DNA of 64,000 bases from an uncultured Eubacteriales bacterium (GCA_905209085.1 CAJLRM010000004.1:279021-343020); one strand, 5' to 3'. Counted from the stretch's first letter, positions 8,084-17,026 are shown. Notes: generated from the sequence alone by a model not told the origin. Program-made: numbers and translations.

Positions 8084-8788
8084 ATGAGAATAAATAAATT
8101 TTTGGCCGAAAACGGGATCGCCAGCAGACGTCACGCGGACGAGATGGTCGCGGCGGGCAGGGTAAAAATCAACGGCGAAACGGCTTCGCTCGGCGCGGAT
8201 GTCGACGAGGAGGACGAGCTTGTGATAGACGGTCAGCCTTTGGTACGGGCAGAGAAAAAGCTCGAATACTATCTGATGAATAAACCCAAAGGAGTTCTCA
8301 GCACGGTTTCGGACGATCGCGGACGCAAGACGGTGATGAGCCTTCTGCCCGCCGACGCGGGGCGTGTTTTTCCCGTGGGCAGGCTGGATTACTCCACGGA
8401 AGGGCTTTTGCTGCTCACTAACGACGGCGACCTTTCCTATCGCCTCACTCATCCAAAGAGCGAAATTCCCAAGACCTATCTTGCCCGAGTCGAGGGAACG
8501 ATGACGGAAAAGGACCTCAATCGCATCCGCTCGGGAATCGAACTCGACGGTATACTGACTAAAAAATGCCGCGCGCATATCGTCGAAACAAATAAGTCGT
8601 ATACGAAAGTGCACGTCACGATTACGGAAGGCAAAAACAGGCAGGTGCGCCGTATGTTCGAGGCGATCGGCAAAAATGTGGATTTTTTGAAGAGAATCCG
8701 CATCGGCAATTTGACGATTTCGGGACTCGACCGGGGCGAGGTGAGAAAACTCACCGATGAGGAAATCGTCTATCTCAAAAATTTATAA
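8084..8788 (+). CDS. rluB: 23S rRNA pseudouridine synthase RluB
   Basis: A 234-residue RsuA/RluB-family enzyme. The N-terminal S4 RNA-binding domain (MRINKFLAENGIASRR) covers residues 1-60. The catalytic motif GRLDYSTEGLLLLTNDG carries the nucleophilic Asp near residue 104, and the late motif GKNRQVRRMFEAIG is typical. It isomerises a uridine in helix 80 of 23S rRNA by analogy. It ends the plus-strand block and faces lexA across a shared terminator. RsuA is the alternative, but rluB fits the scpAB synteny. Confidence 0.88.
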   Translation: MRINKFLAENGIASRRHADEMVAAGRVKINGETASLGADVDEEDELVIDGQPLVRAEKKLEYYLMNKPKGVLSTVSDDRGRKTVMSLLPADAGRVFPVGRLDYSTEGLLLLTNDGDLSYRLTHPKSEIPKTYLARVEGTMTEKDLNRIRSGIELDGILTKKCRAHIVETNKSYTKVHVTITEGKNRQVRRMFEAIGKNVDFLKRIRIGNLTISGLDRGEVRKLTDEEIVYLKNL

Positions 8789-8812
8789 GGTTCTTTCGAA
8801 AAGACATAAGGA

Positions 8813-8847
8813 AAATCCCACCCGATTTTGAAAATCGGGTGGGATTT
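8813..8847. terminator. bidirectional terminator between rluB and lexA
   Basis: A 17-bp perfect stem, AAATCCCACCCGATTTT against its complement, with a 1-nt spacer at the turn. It serves the convergent rluB and lexA transcripts. Confidence 0.85.
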
Positions 8848-8904
8848 GATTTCTATTTTATGTAAAAACTCCGTACTTGGCGCGAATGGTTTTTAAAATG
8901 CGTT

Positions 8905-9501
8905 TTAAACCCTATAATTTCGCATCAGACCGACGACTTTGCCGAGGACGGATACTTCCGCAGGGTCGAAAATCATGTCCGCCAGGGCCTCGTTTTCGGG
9001 GTGTAAAACGATTTTGCCGTTTTTGTGGAAAAAGCGTTTGACCGTAGCCGAATCTTCTATGAGGGCGACGACGATCTCTCCGTCGTTTGCGGTCTGCTGG
9101 CGGCGAACCACGATTTTGTCGCCGTCGAGAATGCCCGCGTCGATCATGGAGGTGCCTTGTACGCGGAGCATAAATAGATCCTCGCCCTTAAATTCGCTGG
9201 CGGGGAAGGTATAATAGTCCTCGTAATTTTCATAGGCGAAAATAGGCTGTCCCGCCGTGACGGTACCGATCAGGGGAATATTGACGGTGGCGCTTCTGCC
9301 GATACTGACGGAACGCTTTTTGTTATCCGTTTTACTCAAAAAGCCGCGGTCTTGCAGCCTTTCTATATAGCTGTGGACAGTGGCGGTGGACTTGATGCCG
9401 CATTCCTGACCGATTTCCCGCACGGAGGGCGTATAGCCGTTTTCTTCGGAAAACCTCCTGATATAATCCATCACCTTTGTCAGTTTTTCTTCATTGATCA
9501 C
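8905..9501 (-). CDS. lexA: SOS repressor LexA
   Basis: A 198-residue LexA. The winged-helix DNA-binding domain is at 1-65 (GYTPSVREIGQECGIKS). The autocleavage site A83-G84 sits in TVTAGQP, the catalytic serine is S118 in GTSMID and the lysine is K155 in ATVKRF. All self-cleavage residues are intact. The start is GTG at 9501 after GGAAGGAGG. Its promoter overlaps a near-consensus SOS box, so it should be autoregulated and induced by DNA damage. Confidence 0.96.
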   Translation of the reverse strand: MINEEKLTKVMDYIRRFSEENGYTPSVREIGQECGIKSTATVHSYIERLQDRGFLSKTDNKKRSVSIGRSATVNIPLIGTVTAGQPIFAYENYEDYYTFPASEFKGEDLFMLRVQGTSMIDAGILDGDKIVVRRQQTANDGEIVVALIEDSATVKRFFHKNGKIVLHPENEALADMIFDPAEVSVLGKVVGLMRNYRV

Positions 9502-9535
9502 GTGGGCATTCCTCCTTCCGATATTCCTTGTCTAT

Positions 9536-9564
9536 ATTATAACACACTTTTTTGAGGAAAGCAA
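9536..9564 (-). promoter_or_regulatory. lexA promoter
   Basis: On the minus strand TTGCTT (9559-9564), 17-bp spacer, perfect TATAAT (9536-9541). The -35 box overlaps the SOS box by 3 bp. Confidence 0.8.
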
Positions 9565-9575
9565 ACAAATGTTTA
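9562..9575. promoter_or_regulatory. LexA operator (SOS box)
   Basis: CAAACAAATGTTTA matches the Firmicute box CGAACRNRYGTTYG at all but the flanking positions. It overlaps the lexA -35 box and lies 10 bp upstream of the -35 of the divergent cysteine-rich gene, so it may affect both. Confidence 0.75.
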
Positions 9576-9585
9576 TGGTTTTTTC

Positions 9586-9613
9586 TTGATTTTTTGAAAT
9601 TTTATGTTATAAT
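9586..9613 (+). promoter_or_regulatory. promoter of the cysteine-rich mini-protein
   Basis: TTGATT (9586-9591), 16-bp spacer, perfect TATAAT (9608-9613). The predicted leader is about 26 nt and contains the GAGAGGCGG ribosome-binding sequence. Confidence 0.65.
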
Positions 9614-9645
9614 AGAAAGGAAGTAAAGAAGAGAGGCGGATAAAA

Positions 9646-9846
9646 ATGGAAAAGACGGAGCAGGGACATACGCAGAGGTGCGTTTTATACGACAGGGATT
9701 GCATCGGATGCCTGGAATGCGAAACGTGCGATCTGGATCCGAACAAAGTTTGCGACAACTGCGGAAAATGTCTGGATATCAAGGATGTGGTTTCGATCAA
9801 GATCGATAAAATTTATACGAATCCCGAAGAGTACGAAGAAAAGTGA
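9646..9846 (+). CDS. 66-residue protein with eight cysteines
   Basis: Cysteines fall at positions 12, 19, 22, 25, 28, 36, 39 and 42, in the pattern C-x6-C-x2-C-x2-C-x2-C-x7-C-x2-C-x2-C. That spacing could bind two zinc ions or iron-sulfur clusters; it is ferredoxin-like without the classical CP ends. The C-terminal 20 residues are charged and lack cysteine. It has its own promoter and terminator and is divergent from lexA, sharing the SOS-box region. I have seen comparable small proteins in Clostridia but cannot name a function. It is too ordered to be a chance ORF. Confidence 0.8.
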   Translation: MEKTEQGHTQRCVLYDRDCIGCLECETCDLDPNKVCDNCGKCLDIKDVVSIKIDKIYTNPEEYEEK

Positions 9847-9854
9847 GAAAGAAA

Positions 9855-9881
9855 AAAGCAGGCTCTTTTGCGCCTGCTTTT
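9855..9881. terminator. terminator between the cysteine-rich gene and hflX
   Basis: AAAGCAGGC and GCCTGCTTT pair around an 8-nt loop with A/T runs on both sides, serving both convergent genes. Confidence 0.8.
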
Positions 9882-9886
9882 ACTAT

Positions 9887-11140
9887 TTAAAGATGATTTC
9901 TCTGCGTGATGTACGAGGTAAATTTATCCGCGTACATCGAGGGAATGACTGCGTCAATTTTTTGTCCGTCGTCCGTGAACTCGATATTTCTTTCCGTCAG
10001 GAGGGACTTGACTTTTCCGTATTCGGCGAGTTTTTCGTAAGGGACGAACAGATCGCAGAAAAGGAACTCTTCCGAAAAGCGCTTCATGATTTCCCGTTTC
10101 AGGGTGTCGATCCCGAGGTTCTCTTTTGCGGAGATCGCCACGCTTCCGTAAGGAAAAACGGATGGATCCTTGATTTGCTCGCTCTTGTTCATCACGACGA
10201 GATAGGGCGCGGAAAAATTCATTTCTCCCAACGTATCCAAAGTCGTTTTCAGCTGCGTTTCGTATTCGCCCGCGGCGTCGCAGACAATCAGCGCCAAATC
10301 GCAGTTAAGCGCGCTTTCCAAGGTGGATTTGAATGCCTCGATAAGGTTGTGGGGGAGATCCTGCAAAAATCCCACCGTATCGACGAGCAGAAATTCCACG
10401 TCGTCGATGGAAAAGGTGCGGGCGGTGGGGTCGAGCGTAGCGAACAGCTCGTTTTTTACATAGACGTTCGCCCCCGTGAGAAGATTCATCAGCGTGGATT
10501 TTCCCGTATTCGTATAGCCGACCAGCGCGATCGTTTTGACCGAATTCTTTTTTCGGCGCACCGTTTGCAGGGAGCGCCGTTTTTCCGTTTCTTTCAAACG
10601 GGCTTCGAGATAGCTTAACCGACCTCGGATATACCGCCTGTCCGTTTCCAGCTGCGTTTCTCCGGGGCCGCGCGTTCCTACGCCGCCGCCAAGACGGGAA
10701 AGCGCCTCGCCTTTTCCTTTGAGTCGGGGATAGATATATTTGAGTTGGGCAAGCTCCACTTGCAGCTTGCCTTCGCTGCTCTGCGCATTTTTAGCAAAGA
10801 TATCGAGAATGAGGGTGGTGCGGTCGATCACTTTGCGGTGGTCGAGCGCGGCGGAAATGTTGAGCGTCTGCGACGGAGAAAGCTCGCCGTTGAAAAGCAC
10901 CGTGATCTCGTCGAGTCCGCAGAGTCGTTCCCGAAGCTCTTGCAGTTTGCCTTCTCCGATAAAAGTAGCGGGATTGATTTCCCGAACGTTCTGATAAATG
11001 GTGCCGGCATACGCAGCTCCCGCGCTTTCGATAAGCGAAACCGCTTCTTCCTGCAAAATGCGGTATTTTTCCGCGTTTTGTTCGGTGATGGGCTGTATGA
11101 TATAAATTTTTTCCAATTCTTTTTCCAGGTTATTTTGCAT
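9887..11140 (-). CDS. hflX: ribosome-associated GTPase HflX
   Basis: A 417-residue HflX. The N-terminal glycine-rich domain includes GGGVGTRGPGETQLE, followed by a coiled linker and the G domain. G1 is GYTNTGKST and G3 is DTVGF. The G4 position reads NKSE instead of the usual NKxD, which may weaken guanine specificity. HflX splits stalled or stressed 70S ribosomes. It starts 15 nt after the recombinase gene stop, so the two form an operon read from the recombinase promoter. Confidence 0.93.
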   Translation of the reverse strand: MQNNLEKELEKIYIIQPITEQNAEKYRILQEEAVSLIESAGAAYAGTIYQNVREINPATFIGEGKLQELRERLCGLDEITVLFNGELSPSQTLNISAALDHRKVIDRTTLILDIFAKNAQSSEGKLQVELAQLKYIYPRLKGKGEALSRLGGGVGTRGPGETQLETDRRYIRGRLSYLEARLKETEKRRSLQTVRRKKNSVKTIALVGYTNTGKSTLMNLLTGANVYVKNELFATLDPTARTFSIDDVEFLLVDTVGFLQDLPHNLIEAFKSTLESALNCDLALIVCDAAGEYETQLKTTLDTLGEMNFSAPYLVVMNKSEQIKDPSVFPYGSVAISAKENLGIDTLKREIMKRFSEEFLFCDLFVPYEKLAEYGKVKSLLTERNIEFTDDGQKIDAVIPSMYADKFTSYITQRNHL

Positions 11141-11155
11141 ATAGGAAGGATTCCT

Positions 11156-12247
11156 TTAACGATCCGCGTCTCCGTCTTCGTCGGGAGAGGCGGGGAGATC
11201 GTCCGCTTCTCGGCGAAGTTTCACGATGCCCGCTACCTTTTTCCGATGGTCTTCGGTGATGGCGGCGTAATGTTTTTTTGTAGTGTTGACGTCTTTATGT
11301 CCTAAAACGTCGGCGACTATGTAAATATCGCCCGTTTCGTTATAGAGGCGGGTGCCGTAAGTGCTGCGGAGTTTGTGGGGGGTAATCTTTTTTAGGGGCG
11401 TGACGATACTGCTGTATTTTTTTACGAGAATCTCCACCGAACGCACGTTGATGCGTTTATACTGCATGGATAAAAAGAAGGCGCTTTCGTATTGAGGTAT
11501 TTTCGGATCGTTGGATTTTTCCGCAATATATTCCTGTAAGGAATACTTGACCTCTTCGGAAAAATAGAGGATCGCTTTATTGCCGCCTTTTCTCGTTACG
11601 ACAAAGGAGTTATTGGCAAAATCGAAACTGTCGTTGTCCAGTCCGACCAATTCGCTGATACGGATTCCCGTTCCCAAAAAGAGGGTAAGGATAGCGGTAT
11701 CGCGGATTTTCGTTTTATCGTGATACCCCGAAGCGTGACGGGAAAGACCGTGTCCCGATTCCGCAATGCCGATCAGACGGGAAACCTCTTCCGCTTCAAG
11801 GCGGATGATCTCTTTTTCGTGGAGCTTGGGCGTCTGTACCTTTGCGGAGTTGTCTACCTCGATAAGCCCCTTATTAAAAAAGTACTTGAACATCGCCCGC
11901 ACGGCGGAAAGCTTGCGCGCCTTCGCTTTTTCGTCGCAGGAAAGGCTCCTGTCGTTGAAGTGGTAGTGGGAAAGATAACTTAAAAAAAGCTCTATGTCGC
12001 TGTTGGTAACGCCTTCCAAATCTTCCAGCGTCAAATCGAGCGTATCCTTTTTTCGATATTTCTTCTTGCAGAGGAAATCGAAGAAAATACGCAGATCGTA
12101 GGCGTACTTTAAACGCGTCTGACAGCTCGTTCTTGGCTCGATACCGAGAAAGTAATCCTGACAGAAGGGTGGGAGGCAGTCCAGCAGCTCGTTTATTTTG
12201 TCGATATCCTGAATATTACGTTTGGTGTAGTAATTTTCTTTTCTCAT
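11156..12247 (-). CDS. tyrosine recombinase (XerC/D/S type)
   Basis: A 363-residue tyrosine recombinase with an N-terminal SAM-like core-binding domain (about 20-140) and a catalytic domain. Catalytic residues are visible: Arg in GTGIRISEL, the HxxR of TPHKLRSTYG, His in LGHKDVNTT and the nucleophilic Tyr in KKHYAAI. The size and single-copy context next to hflX suggest a chromosome-dimer or housekeeping recombinase rather than a phage integrase, but a dif site was not recognised. ATG 12247 is leaderless: the -10 box ends 6 nt before it. A 46-bp palindrome lies 245 bp upstream. Confidence 0.85.
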   Translation of the reverse strand: MRKENYYTKRNIQDIDKINELLDCLPPFCQDYFLGIEPRTSCQTRLKYAYDLRIFFDFLCKKKYRKKDTLDLTLEDLEGVTNSDIELFLSYLSHYHFNDRSLSCDEKAKARKLSAVRAMFKYFFNKGLIEVDNSAKVQTPKLHEKEIIRLEAEEVSRLIGIAESGHGLSRHASGYHDKTKIRDTAILTLFLGTGIRISELVGLDNDSFDFANNSFVVTRKGGNKAILYFSEEVKYSLQEYIAEKSNDPKIPQYESAFFLSMQYKRINVRSVEILVKKYSSIVTPLKKITPHKLRSTYGTRLYNETGDIYIVADVLGHKDVNTTKKHYAAITEDHRKKVAGIVKLRREADDLPASPDEDGDADR

Positions 12248-12253
12248 GATTGT

Positions 12254-12282
12254 ATTTTACCGCGAAATAATTTTGCTGTCAA
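12254..12282 (-). promoter_or_regulatory. consensus promoter with leaderless start for the recombinase-hflX operon
   Basis: On the minus strand TTGACA (12277-12282), 17-bp spacer, TAAAAT (12254-12259), then ACAATC and ATG. The predicted +1 is the A of the start codon, and there is no ribosome-binding site. Confidence 0.85.
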
Positions 12283-12491
12283 TAGAAAGTATGTGTTTTT
12301 CCGAAAAGTTTTATTTTTCTTTTAGAAAAGAGGACGTTTTGAAGCGTAAAAAAGGAAGCTGTGACCTTCGATTTTCGCGATTGCACAATAACCTTATGAG
12401 AAAACGTCGTCATGATCAGAAAGGGACAGAAAAAATTTTATAGAGTGCGGAAAATAAACGAACATAGCCTCAGAAGTAAGCGATGGGGAAG

Positions 12492-12537
12492 AGTATTAAC
12501 TATTCGTAAAATGCACATTTTACGAATAGTTAATACT
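12492..12537. repeat. 46-bp perfect palindrome (22-bp arms, 2-nt centre)
   Basis: The left arm (12492-12513) starts AGTATTAACTATTCG and the right arm (12516-12537) is its exact reverse complement; the centre is CA. It lies in the 345-bp gap between the GH13 stop and the recombinase promoter, with no T-run on either side, so it is not a normal terminator. It could be a recombination site, an operator or a stable hairpin. The rest of the gap is AT-rich and shows no gene. Confidence 0.85.
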
Positions 12538-12592
12538 AAAAACAAACAAAATTGAAGAATATAGCGAAAAATCCCGATAAATTTCCGTGAAT

Positions 12593-14503
12593 TCAAGATT
12601 TCGATTTAACGTTTAAAGAATCTTCATGGGAAAAAATCCCGTAAGAATACGGTTTGATTTCTAAAACGGAATCAAAGACGCTATCTTGCAGGTATTCGCG
12701 GTATCGGCCGTCAAAAGTCACGAAATAACCCTCCGAACTGTTATTTGCGTAGACATAGACACGTTTATCGTCTTTGGCTCGTTGAAAAAGAATGCAGCCG
12801 TCGTTTACAAAAATCTCCGCGTAGCCGCCGTCTTTAAAAATTTCGAAAAATTCCGACCGCAGATTGCCTAATTGACGATAATATTCAATCAGGGATTCGT
12901 TAAGATTCTCCCAATCAAAACATTTTCGGCAAAACGGATCGATATATCCTTCCGCAGCATTTTCGTCCCCATAGTATATGCACGGAACGCCCGGAAACGA
13001 ATATTGGAGTAATGCCGCCATTTTTAATTTTTCAATGGCGACTGATTTTTCCCATTCATCGAGCAACATTTTCGGTGACGCCATCTCGTCCTTCGTGTAA
13101 CAATTTTTTTCGCCCAATACGGTAAGTATTCGCGCGGTATCGTGCGTGCCGAGAATATTCATCAGACAATCCAGCGTCTGTTTGGGATAGTTGTCTTGCA
13201 GCATACGCATCACGTTTGCCAAGGTTTCTGCATTTCCCGTCAAAATGAAATGAATGATTCCGTCTTTCAAGGGATAATTCATGACGCTGTCCAATTCATA
13301 TCCCTGCAAGTATTCCCGCCTTTTGGAGTATGCGATCTTATTGGAGGCGTCCTCCCACACTTCGCCGATAATAATTGCGTCCGAATCCGTTTCTTTTACG
13401 CATTGACGGAGTTTTTGCAAAAAGAAATCCGGCAGTTCATCCGCGACATCCAGACGATATCCTCCGATTCCGCAGGAAAGCCAGTGTTTGAGAACGCCGT
13501 CGTTTCCGAAAACAAAATCCTGATAGTCCTTTGATTCTTCGTTTACTTCGGGCAAAATATCGATTCCCCACCAACTGCTGTATTTGTCGGGAAATTCCTG
13601 AAATGTGTACCAGGAATAATAAGGCGAATCCTTGGACTGATAGGCGCCCAGCGACGAATACGTACCGTATTTGTTAAAATACACGCTATTATCGCCCGTA
13701 TGATTGAAAACCCCGTCTAAAATGATGCGAATACCGTATTTCTTCGCTTCTTCCGTCAATTCCCGCAAGTCAGACTCCGAGCCAAGCATTCGATCGATCT
13801 TCAAATAGTCGGACGTGTCGTAACGATGATTGGAAGCCGCTTCAAAAATGGGATTTAAGTAAATTGTCGACACATTTAGGCTTTTGAGATACGAAAGTTT
13901 ACTTCGAATCCCTTGGAGATTGCCGCCGAAAAAATCATTGTTGAGGATTTTTCCTTTTTCGTTCGGTCGATACGCGGGAATCCCACCCCAATCCGAACGC
14001 GGAATTCTTCCGTTTATGTCTGGCATAGTTCCCACCTTGCAAAATCTGTCGGGAAAAATCTGATAGAGTATGCCACCTTTAAACCAATCGGGAGTACGAT
14101 AGTCTTCTGCCGAAACCGTCAGTTGAAATTCTTTTTCAAAGGGTTCCCCCGTTTCTCCTCTGCGGTCTTTACCCATAAATATAGGTGTGTTGTCTTCGAC
14201 GGTAAAGCTATAAAAATAAAGCCCTGTTTCCGCTATCTTAAAGGAGATAGTCCACCCGTATGCCGTTTTTTGCATCGGAAAGCGTTGCCGCGCTTCCCCG
14301 TCTTTGCCCAAAACCAGACAAGCCTCCTTTGAGGGAGGTCGGCATTGCGTCGGTGAAAGGTTCAAAAAAGTGTTTTTCGAAACCTCCTTTTCCGCGTATT
14401 CTTCGCTCAAAAAAAAGAGATTCAGCTGCAATTCCTCTTCCCGATAAATACCTCCTGTTATACTTTTACAAGCGGTATCCAAGGGGTTAAAATAGATATT
14501 CAT
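12593..14503 (-). CDS. GH13 alpha-glucosidase (neopullulanase/cyclomaltodextrinase type)
   Basis: This 636-residue enzyme hydrolyses alpha-1,4 (and perhaps alpha-1,6) linkages in maltodextrins. Residues 1-120 form an N-terminal beta domain like those of neopullulanases, followed by the TIM barrel. The four GH13 regions are present: DGVFNH (263-268), nucleophile D352 in GYRLDVAD, acid E381 in IIGEVWED and HD at 454-455 in GTHDTAR. There is no signal peptide, so it works in the cytoplasm, which fits glycogen or imported dextrin breakdown. It follows glgP but a good terminator separates them, so expression may be partly independent. Confidence 0.88.
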   Translation of the reverse strand: MNIYFNPLDTACKSITGGIYREEELQLNLFFLSEEYAEKEVSKNTFLNLSPTQCRPPSKEACLVLGKDGEARQRFPMQKTAYGWTISFKIAETGLYFYSFTVEDNTPIFMGKDRRGETGEPFEKEFQLTVSAEDYRTPDWFKGGILYQIFPDRFCKVGTMPDINGRIPRSDWGGIPAYRPNEKGKILNNDFFGGNLQGIRSKLSYLKSLNVSTIYLNPIFEAASNHRYDTSDYLKIDRMLGSESDLRELTEEAKKYGIRIILDGVFNHTGDNSVYFNKYGTYSSLGAYQSKDSPYYSWYTFQEFPDKYSSWWGIDILPEVNEESKDYQDFVFGNDGVLKHWLSCGIGGYRLDVADELPDFFLQKLRQCVKETDSDAIIIGEVWEDASNKIAYSKRREYLQGYELDSVMNYPLKDGIIHFILTGNAETLANVMRMLQDNYPKQTLDCLMNILGTHDTARILTVLGEKNCYTKDEMASPKMLLDEWEKSVAIEKLKMAALLQYSFPGVPCIYYGDENAAEGYIDPFCRKCFDWENLNESLIEYYRQLGNLRSEFFEIFKDGGYAEIFVNDGCILFQRAKDDKRVYVYANNSSEGYFVTFDGRYREYLQDSVFDSVLEIKPYSYGIFSHEDSLNVKSKS

Positions 14504-14543
14504 ACGTTTGACCCGATTTGATAAAAATAGCTTAACACCGATA

Positions 14544-14572
14544 AAAAGCTGTAAAATAATTTTACAGCTTTT
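14544..14572 (-). terminator. terminator after glgP
   Basis: AAAAGCTGTAAAA and TTTTACAGCTTTT form a perfect 13-bp stem with a 3-nt loop. On the minus strand it continues into T-rich sequence. Confidence 0.75.
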
Positions 14573-14596
14573 CGGTAAAAATTGGTATATTCCGTT

Positions 14597-17026
14597 TTAA
14601 TGAAGCGCTTTGAGATGCCAAATATTTTCTGCGTATTCCCTGATGCTTCTGTCTGCGGAGAAATAGCCCGCCGCGGCGATATTCCTAAGCGCCTTTTGAT
14701 TCCAGCTGCGTTTGTCCGTTGCGTAAAGCTCGGATATTTTTTGCTGCGTGCTTAAATAGGACTCGTAATCCGCCATACACATATAGGGATCCGCAACGGG
14801 CGCGCCCGTAAGCAGATAGTTGGCAATGTCCGCGAAAGATTCGCCTCGGAATCCGACGATCAGAGATTCTATGACCTTTCTCAAAGTGGCATCCTGATTA
14901 TAATAGACGCTGGAAGAATAACCGTTGCGCCAAATCTGCGTCACTTCGTCCGCTTTTAAGCCGAAAATAAAGATATTTTCTCCGCCGACCTGCTCCGACA
15001 TTTCCACGTTTGCGCCGTCCAGCGTTCCGACCGTAAGCGCGCCGTTGATCATGAATTTCATATTGCCCGTACCGCTCGCTTCTTTTCCCGCCAAAGAGAT
15101 CTGTTCGGAAATTTCCGAAGCGGGCATCAGCATTTCCGACATCGTGACGTTATAATCTTCCATATACACGACGTTGAGTTTTTCGCGGATTTTGGGGGTT
15201 TGGCGAATTTCATCGGAAAGGAAACAGATCAGCTTGATTATTTTTTTCGCCATATAATATCCCGCTGCCGCTTTTGCGGCAAAGATATACGTTTTGGGAA
15301 GAATAGGCAAATCCGGATTTTCTTTGAGCGCCAGATAATCTGTAATAATATGCAGAACGTTGAGAAGCTGGCGTTTATACTCGTGCATACGCTTTGCCTG
15401 TACGTCGAAAACCGTATTGGAGTCGATGATCACCCCTTGCTTTTTATAGGCATAATCGGCAAACTGCTGCTTTTTCAGCGCCTTGATCTCATCCAATCTT
15501 TGGAGCACGCTGTCGTCGTTTTCAAATTTTTTGAACGCCGACAGTTTGGAGGCATCTTTCGCGTATCCTTCGCCGATACAGTCGTCCAAAAGCGCACAGA
15601 GTTCGGGGTTAGACTCGTTCAGCCAGCGCCTGTGCGCGATGCCGTTGGTGACGTTCGTAAACTTCGCGGGCGTATAGTCATAAAAGTCGCGGAAGATGCT
15701 CTTTTTAATGATTTCGCTGTGCAGTTTGGAAACGCCGTTGACCTGATGAGAACCGTAAACGGACAAATTCGCCATTTTTACGGTGTTATAAGAGATAATC
15801 GCCATGCGGGAAATTTTGTTCCAGTCCCCCGGAAACCTCTTCCATAAATCTTCGCAGAAGCGACGGTTGATTTCCTTTAAGATAGAGTAGATCCTGGGCA
15901 ATCTGCGCGCGATGAGATCTTCCGGCCAAGTTTCCAGCGCTTCCGCCAAAACGGTATGATTGGTATAGGCGCAGACGGAGGTCGTGATCCCCCAGGCTTC
16001 TTCCCACGTCATTCCGTTTTCGTCGATCAGAAGCCGCATCAATTCGGGAATCGCCAATGCGGGATGCGTATCGTTCAGATGAATCGCAGCTAACTGCGGA
16101 AGAAGTTTTAAAGAACCGTATCTTCTCTTATGGTCGCATAAAATATTTTGCAGAGAGGCGGAAACGAGAAAATACTGCTGTTTCAAGCGCAGGGATTTCC
16201 CTTCTAAGTGATTGTCCGCGGGATAAAGAACTTTGGAGATGAGCTCCGCTTCGTTATCCTCCTGCATGACCGCGTTGTAATCGCCTTGGGAAAAGAGCTT
16301 CATATCAAAATTCTGAACGCATTTGGCTTTCCAGAGCCGTAAGACGGAAACCGCCTTGCTGTGGTATCCCGCCACCATCATGTCGTAGGCGATCGCCTGC
16401 ACTTCCTTGGCGTTGCGGTAAATGGTTTCAAGCCCGTGCTCCGTCCATTTTTCTTCCACAAAGCCGTCGAATTTTACCGTGTAGATATTATCGCTTCGCT
16501 GTGTGAGCCAAACTTCGCCTCCGGGAAGCCATACGTCGGGCAGTTCCGTCTGCCAGCCGTCGATAATTTTCTGTTTGAATAAGCCGTACTCGTAGCGAAT
16601 GGAAAAGCCCATCGCGGGATAATCGCCCGTCGCCAGCGCGTCGAGAAAACACGCCGCCAATCTGCCCAAGCCGCCGTTGCCGAGTCCCGCGTCGGGTTCC
16701 AGTTCGTACAATTCGGGCAAAGTCATTCCGTACTGTTTCAACGCGCCGTCGAACGCCTCTTTGACGCCGAGATTGAACACGCTGTTTTTCAGAGAACGCC
16801 CCATCAGAAATTCCATGCACAGATAATAGACCCGTTTTGCTTTTTTTGCTTTGGTTTCAATGTGGAATTTCTGTCTTTTTTCGAGCATGATATCCCGCAC
16901 GCTCATCACGACCGCTTTGTAGAGCTGTTCTTTGCTCGCCTCCGAAGGCGCCACGCCGAAATAGCGGGACAGCTTTCCCTTTATCAGCTCTTTGGCGTCG
17001 AGTTCGGTGATTTCAGTTTTATTCAT
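14597..17026 (-). CDS. glgP: glycogen phosphorylase
   Basis: An 809-residue GT35 enzyme releasing glucose-1-phosphate from glycogen. The N-terminal region has YYLCMEFLMGRSLKN and GLGNGGLGRLAACFLDA, and the PLP lysine is in GTGNMKFMINGALTVGTLDGAN near residue 650. Length is normal. It has its own consensus promoter in the 90-bp gap after glgA and ends in a terminator, so glycogen breakdown can be expressed separately from the synthesis genes upstream. Confidence 0.95.
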   Translation of the reverse strand: MNKTEITELDAKELIKGKLSRYFGVAPSEASKEQLYKAVVMSVRDIMLEKRQKFHIETKAKKAKRVYYLCMEFLMGRSLKNSVFNLGVKEAFDGALKQYGMTLPELYELEPDAGLGNGGLGRLAACFLDALATGDYPAMGFSIRYEYGLFKQKIIDGWQTELPDVWLPGGEVWLTQRSDNIYTVKFDGFVEEKWTEHGLETIYRNAKEVQAIAYDMMVAGYHSKAVSVLRLWKAKCVQNFDMKLFSQGDYNAVMQEDNEAELISKVLYPADNHLEGKSLRLKQQYFLVSASLQNILCDHKRRYGSLKLLPQLAAIHLNDTHPALAIPELMRLLIDENGMTWEEAWGITTSVCAYTNHTVLAEALETWPEDLIARRLPRIYSILKEINRRFCEDLWKRFPGDWNKISRMAIISYNTVKMANLSVYGSHQVNGVSKLHSEIIKKSIFRDFYDYTPAKFTNVTNGIAHRRWLNESNPELCALLDDCIGEGYAKDASKLSAFKKFENDDSVLQRLDEIKALKKQQFADYAYKKQGVIIDSNTVFDVQAKRMHEYKRQLLNVLHIITDYLALKENPDLPILPKTYIFAAKAAAGYYMAKKIIKLICFLSDEIRQTPKIREKLNVVYMEDYNVTMSEMLMPASEISEQISLAGKEASGTGNMKFMINGALTVGTLDGANVEMSEQVGGENIFIFGLKADEVTQIWRNGYSSSVYYNQDATLRKVIESLIVGFRGESFADIANYLLTGAPVADPYMCMADYESYLSTQQKISELYATDKRSWNQKALRNIAAAGYFSADRSIREYAENIWHLKALH

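Noticed and set aside
12492..12537. Canonical dif site
   Set aside because: The sequence does not match known XerCD dif consensus (11-bp arms with a 6-bp centre) and the arms are too long and perfectly symmetric; kept only as an open candidate site.
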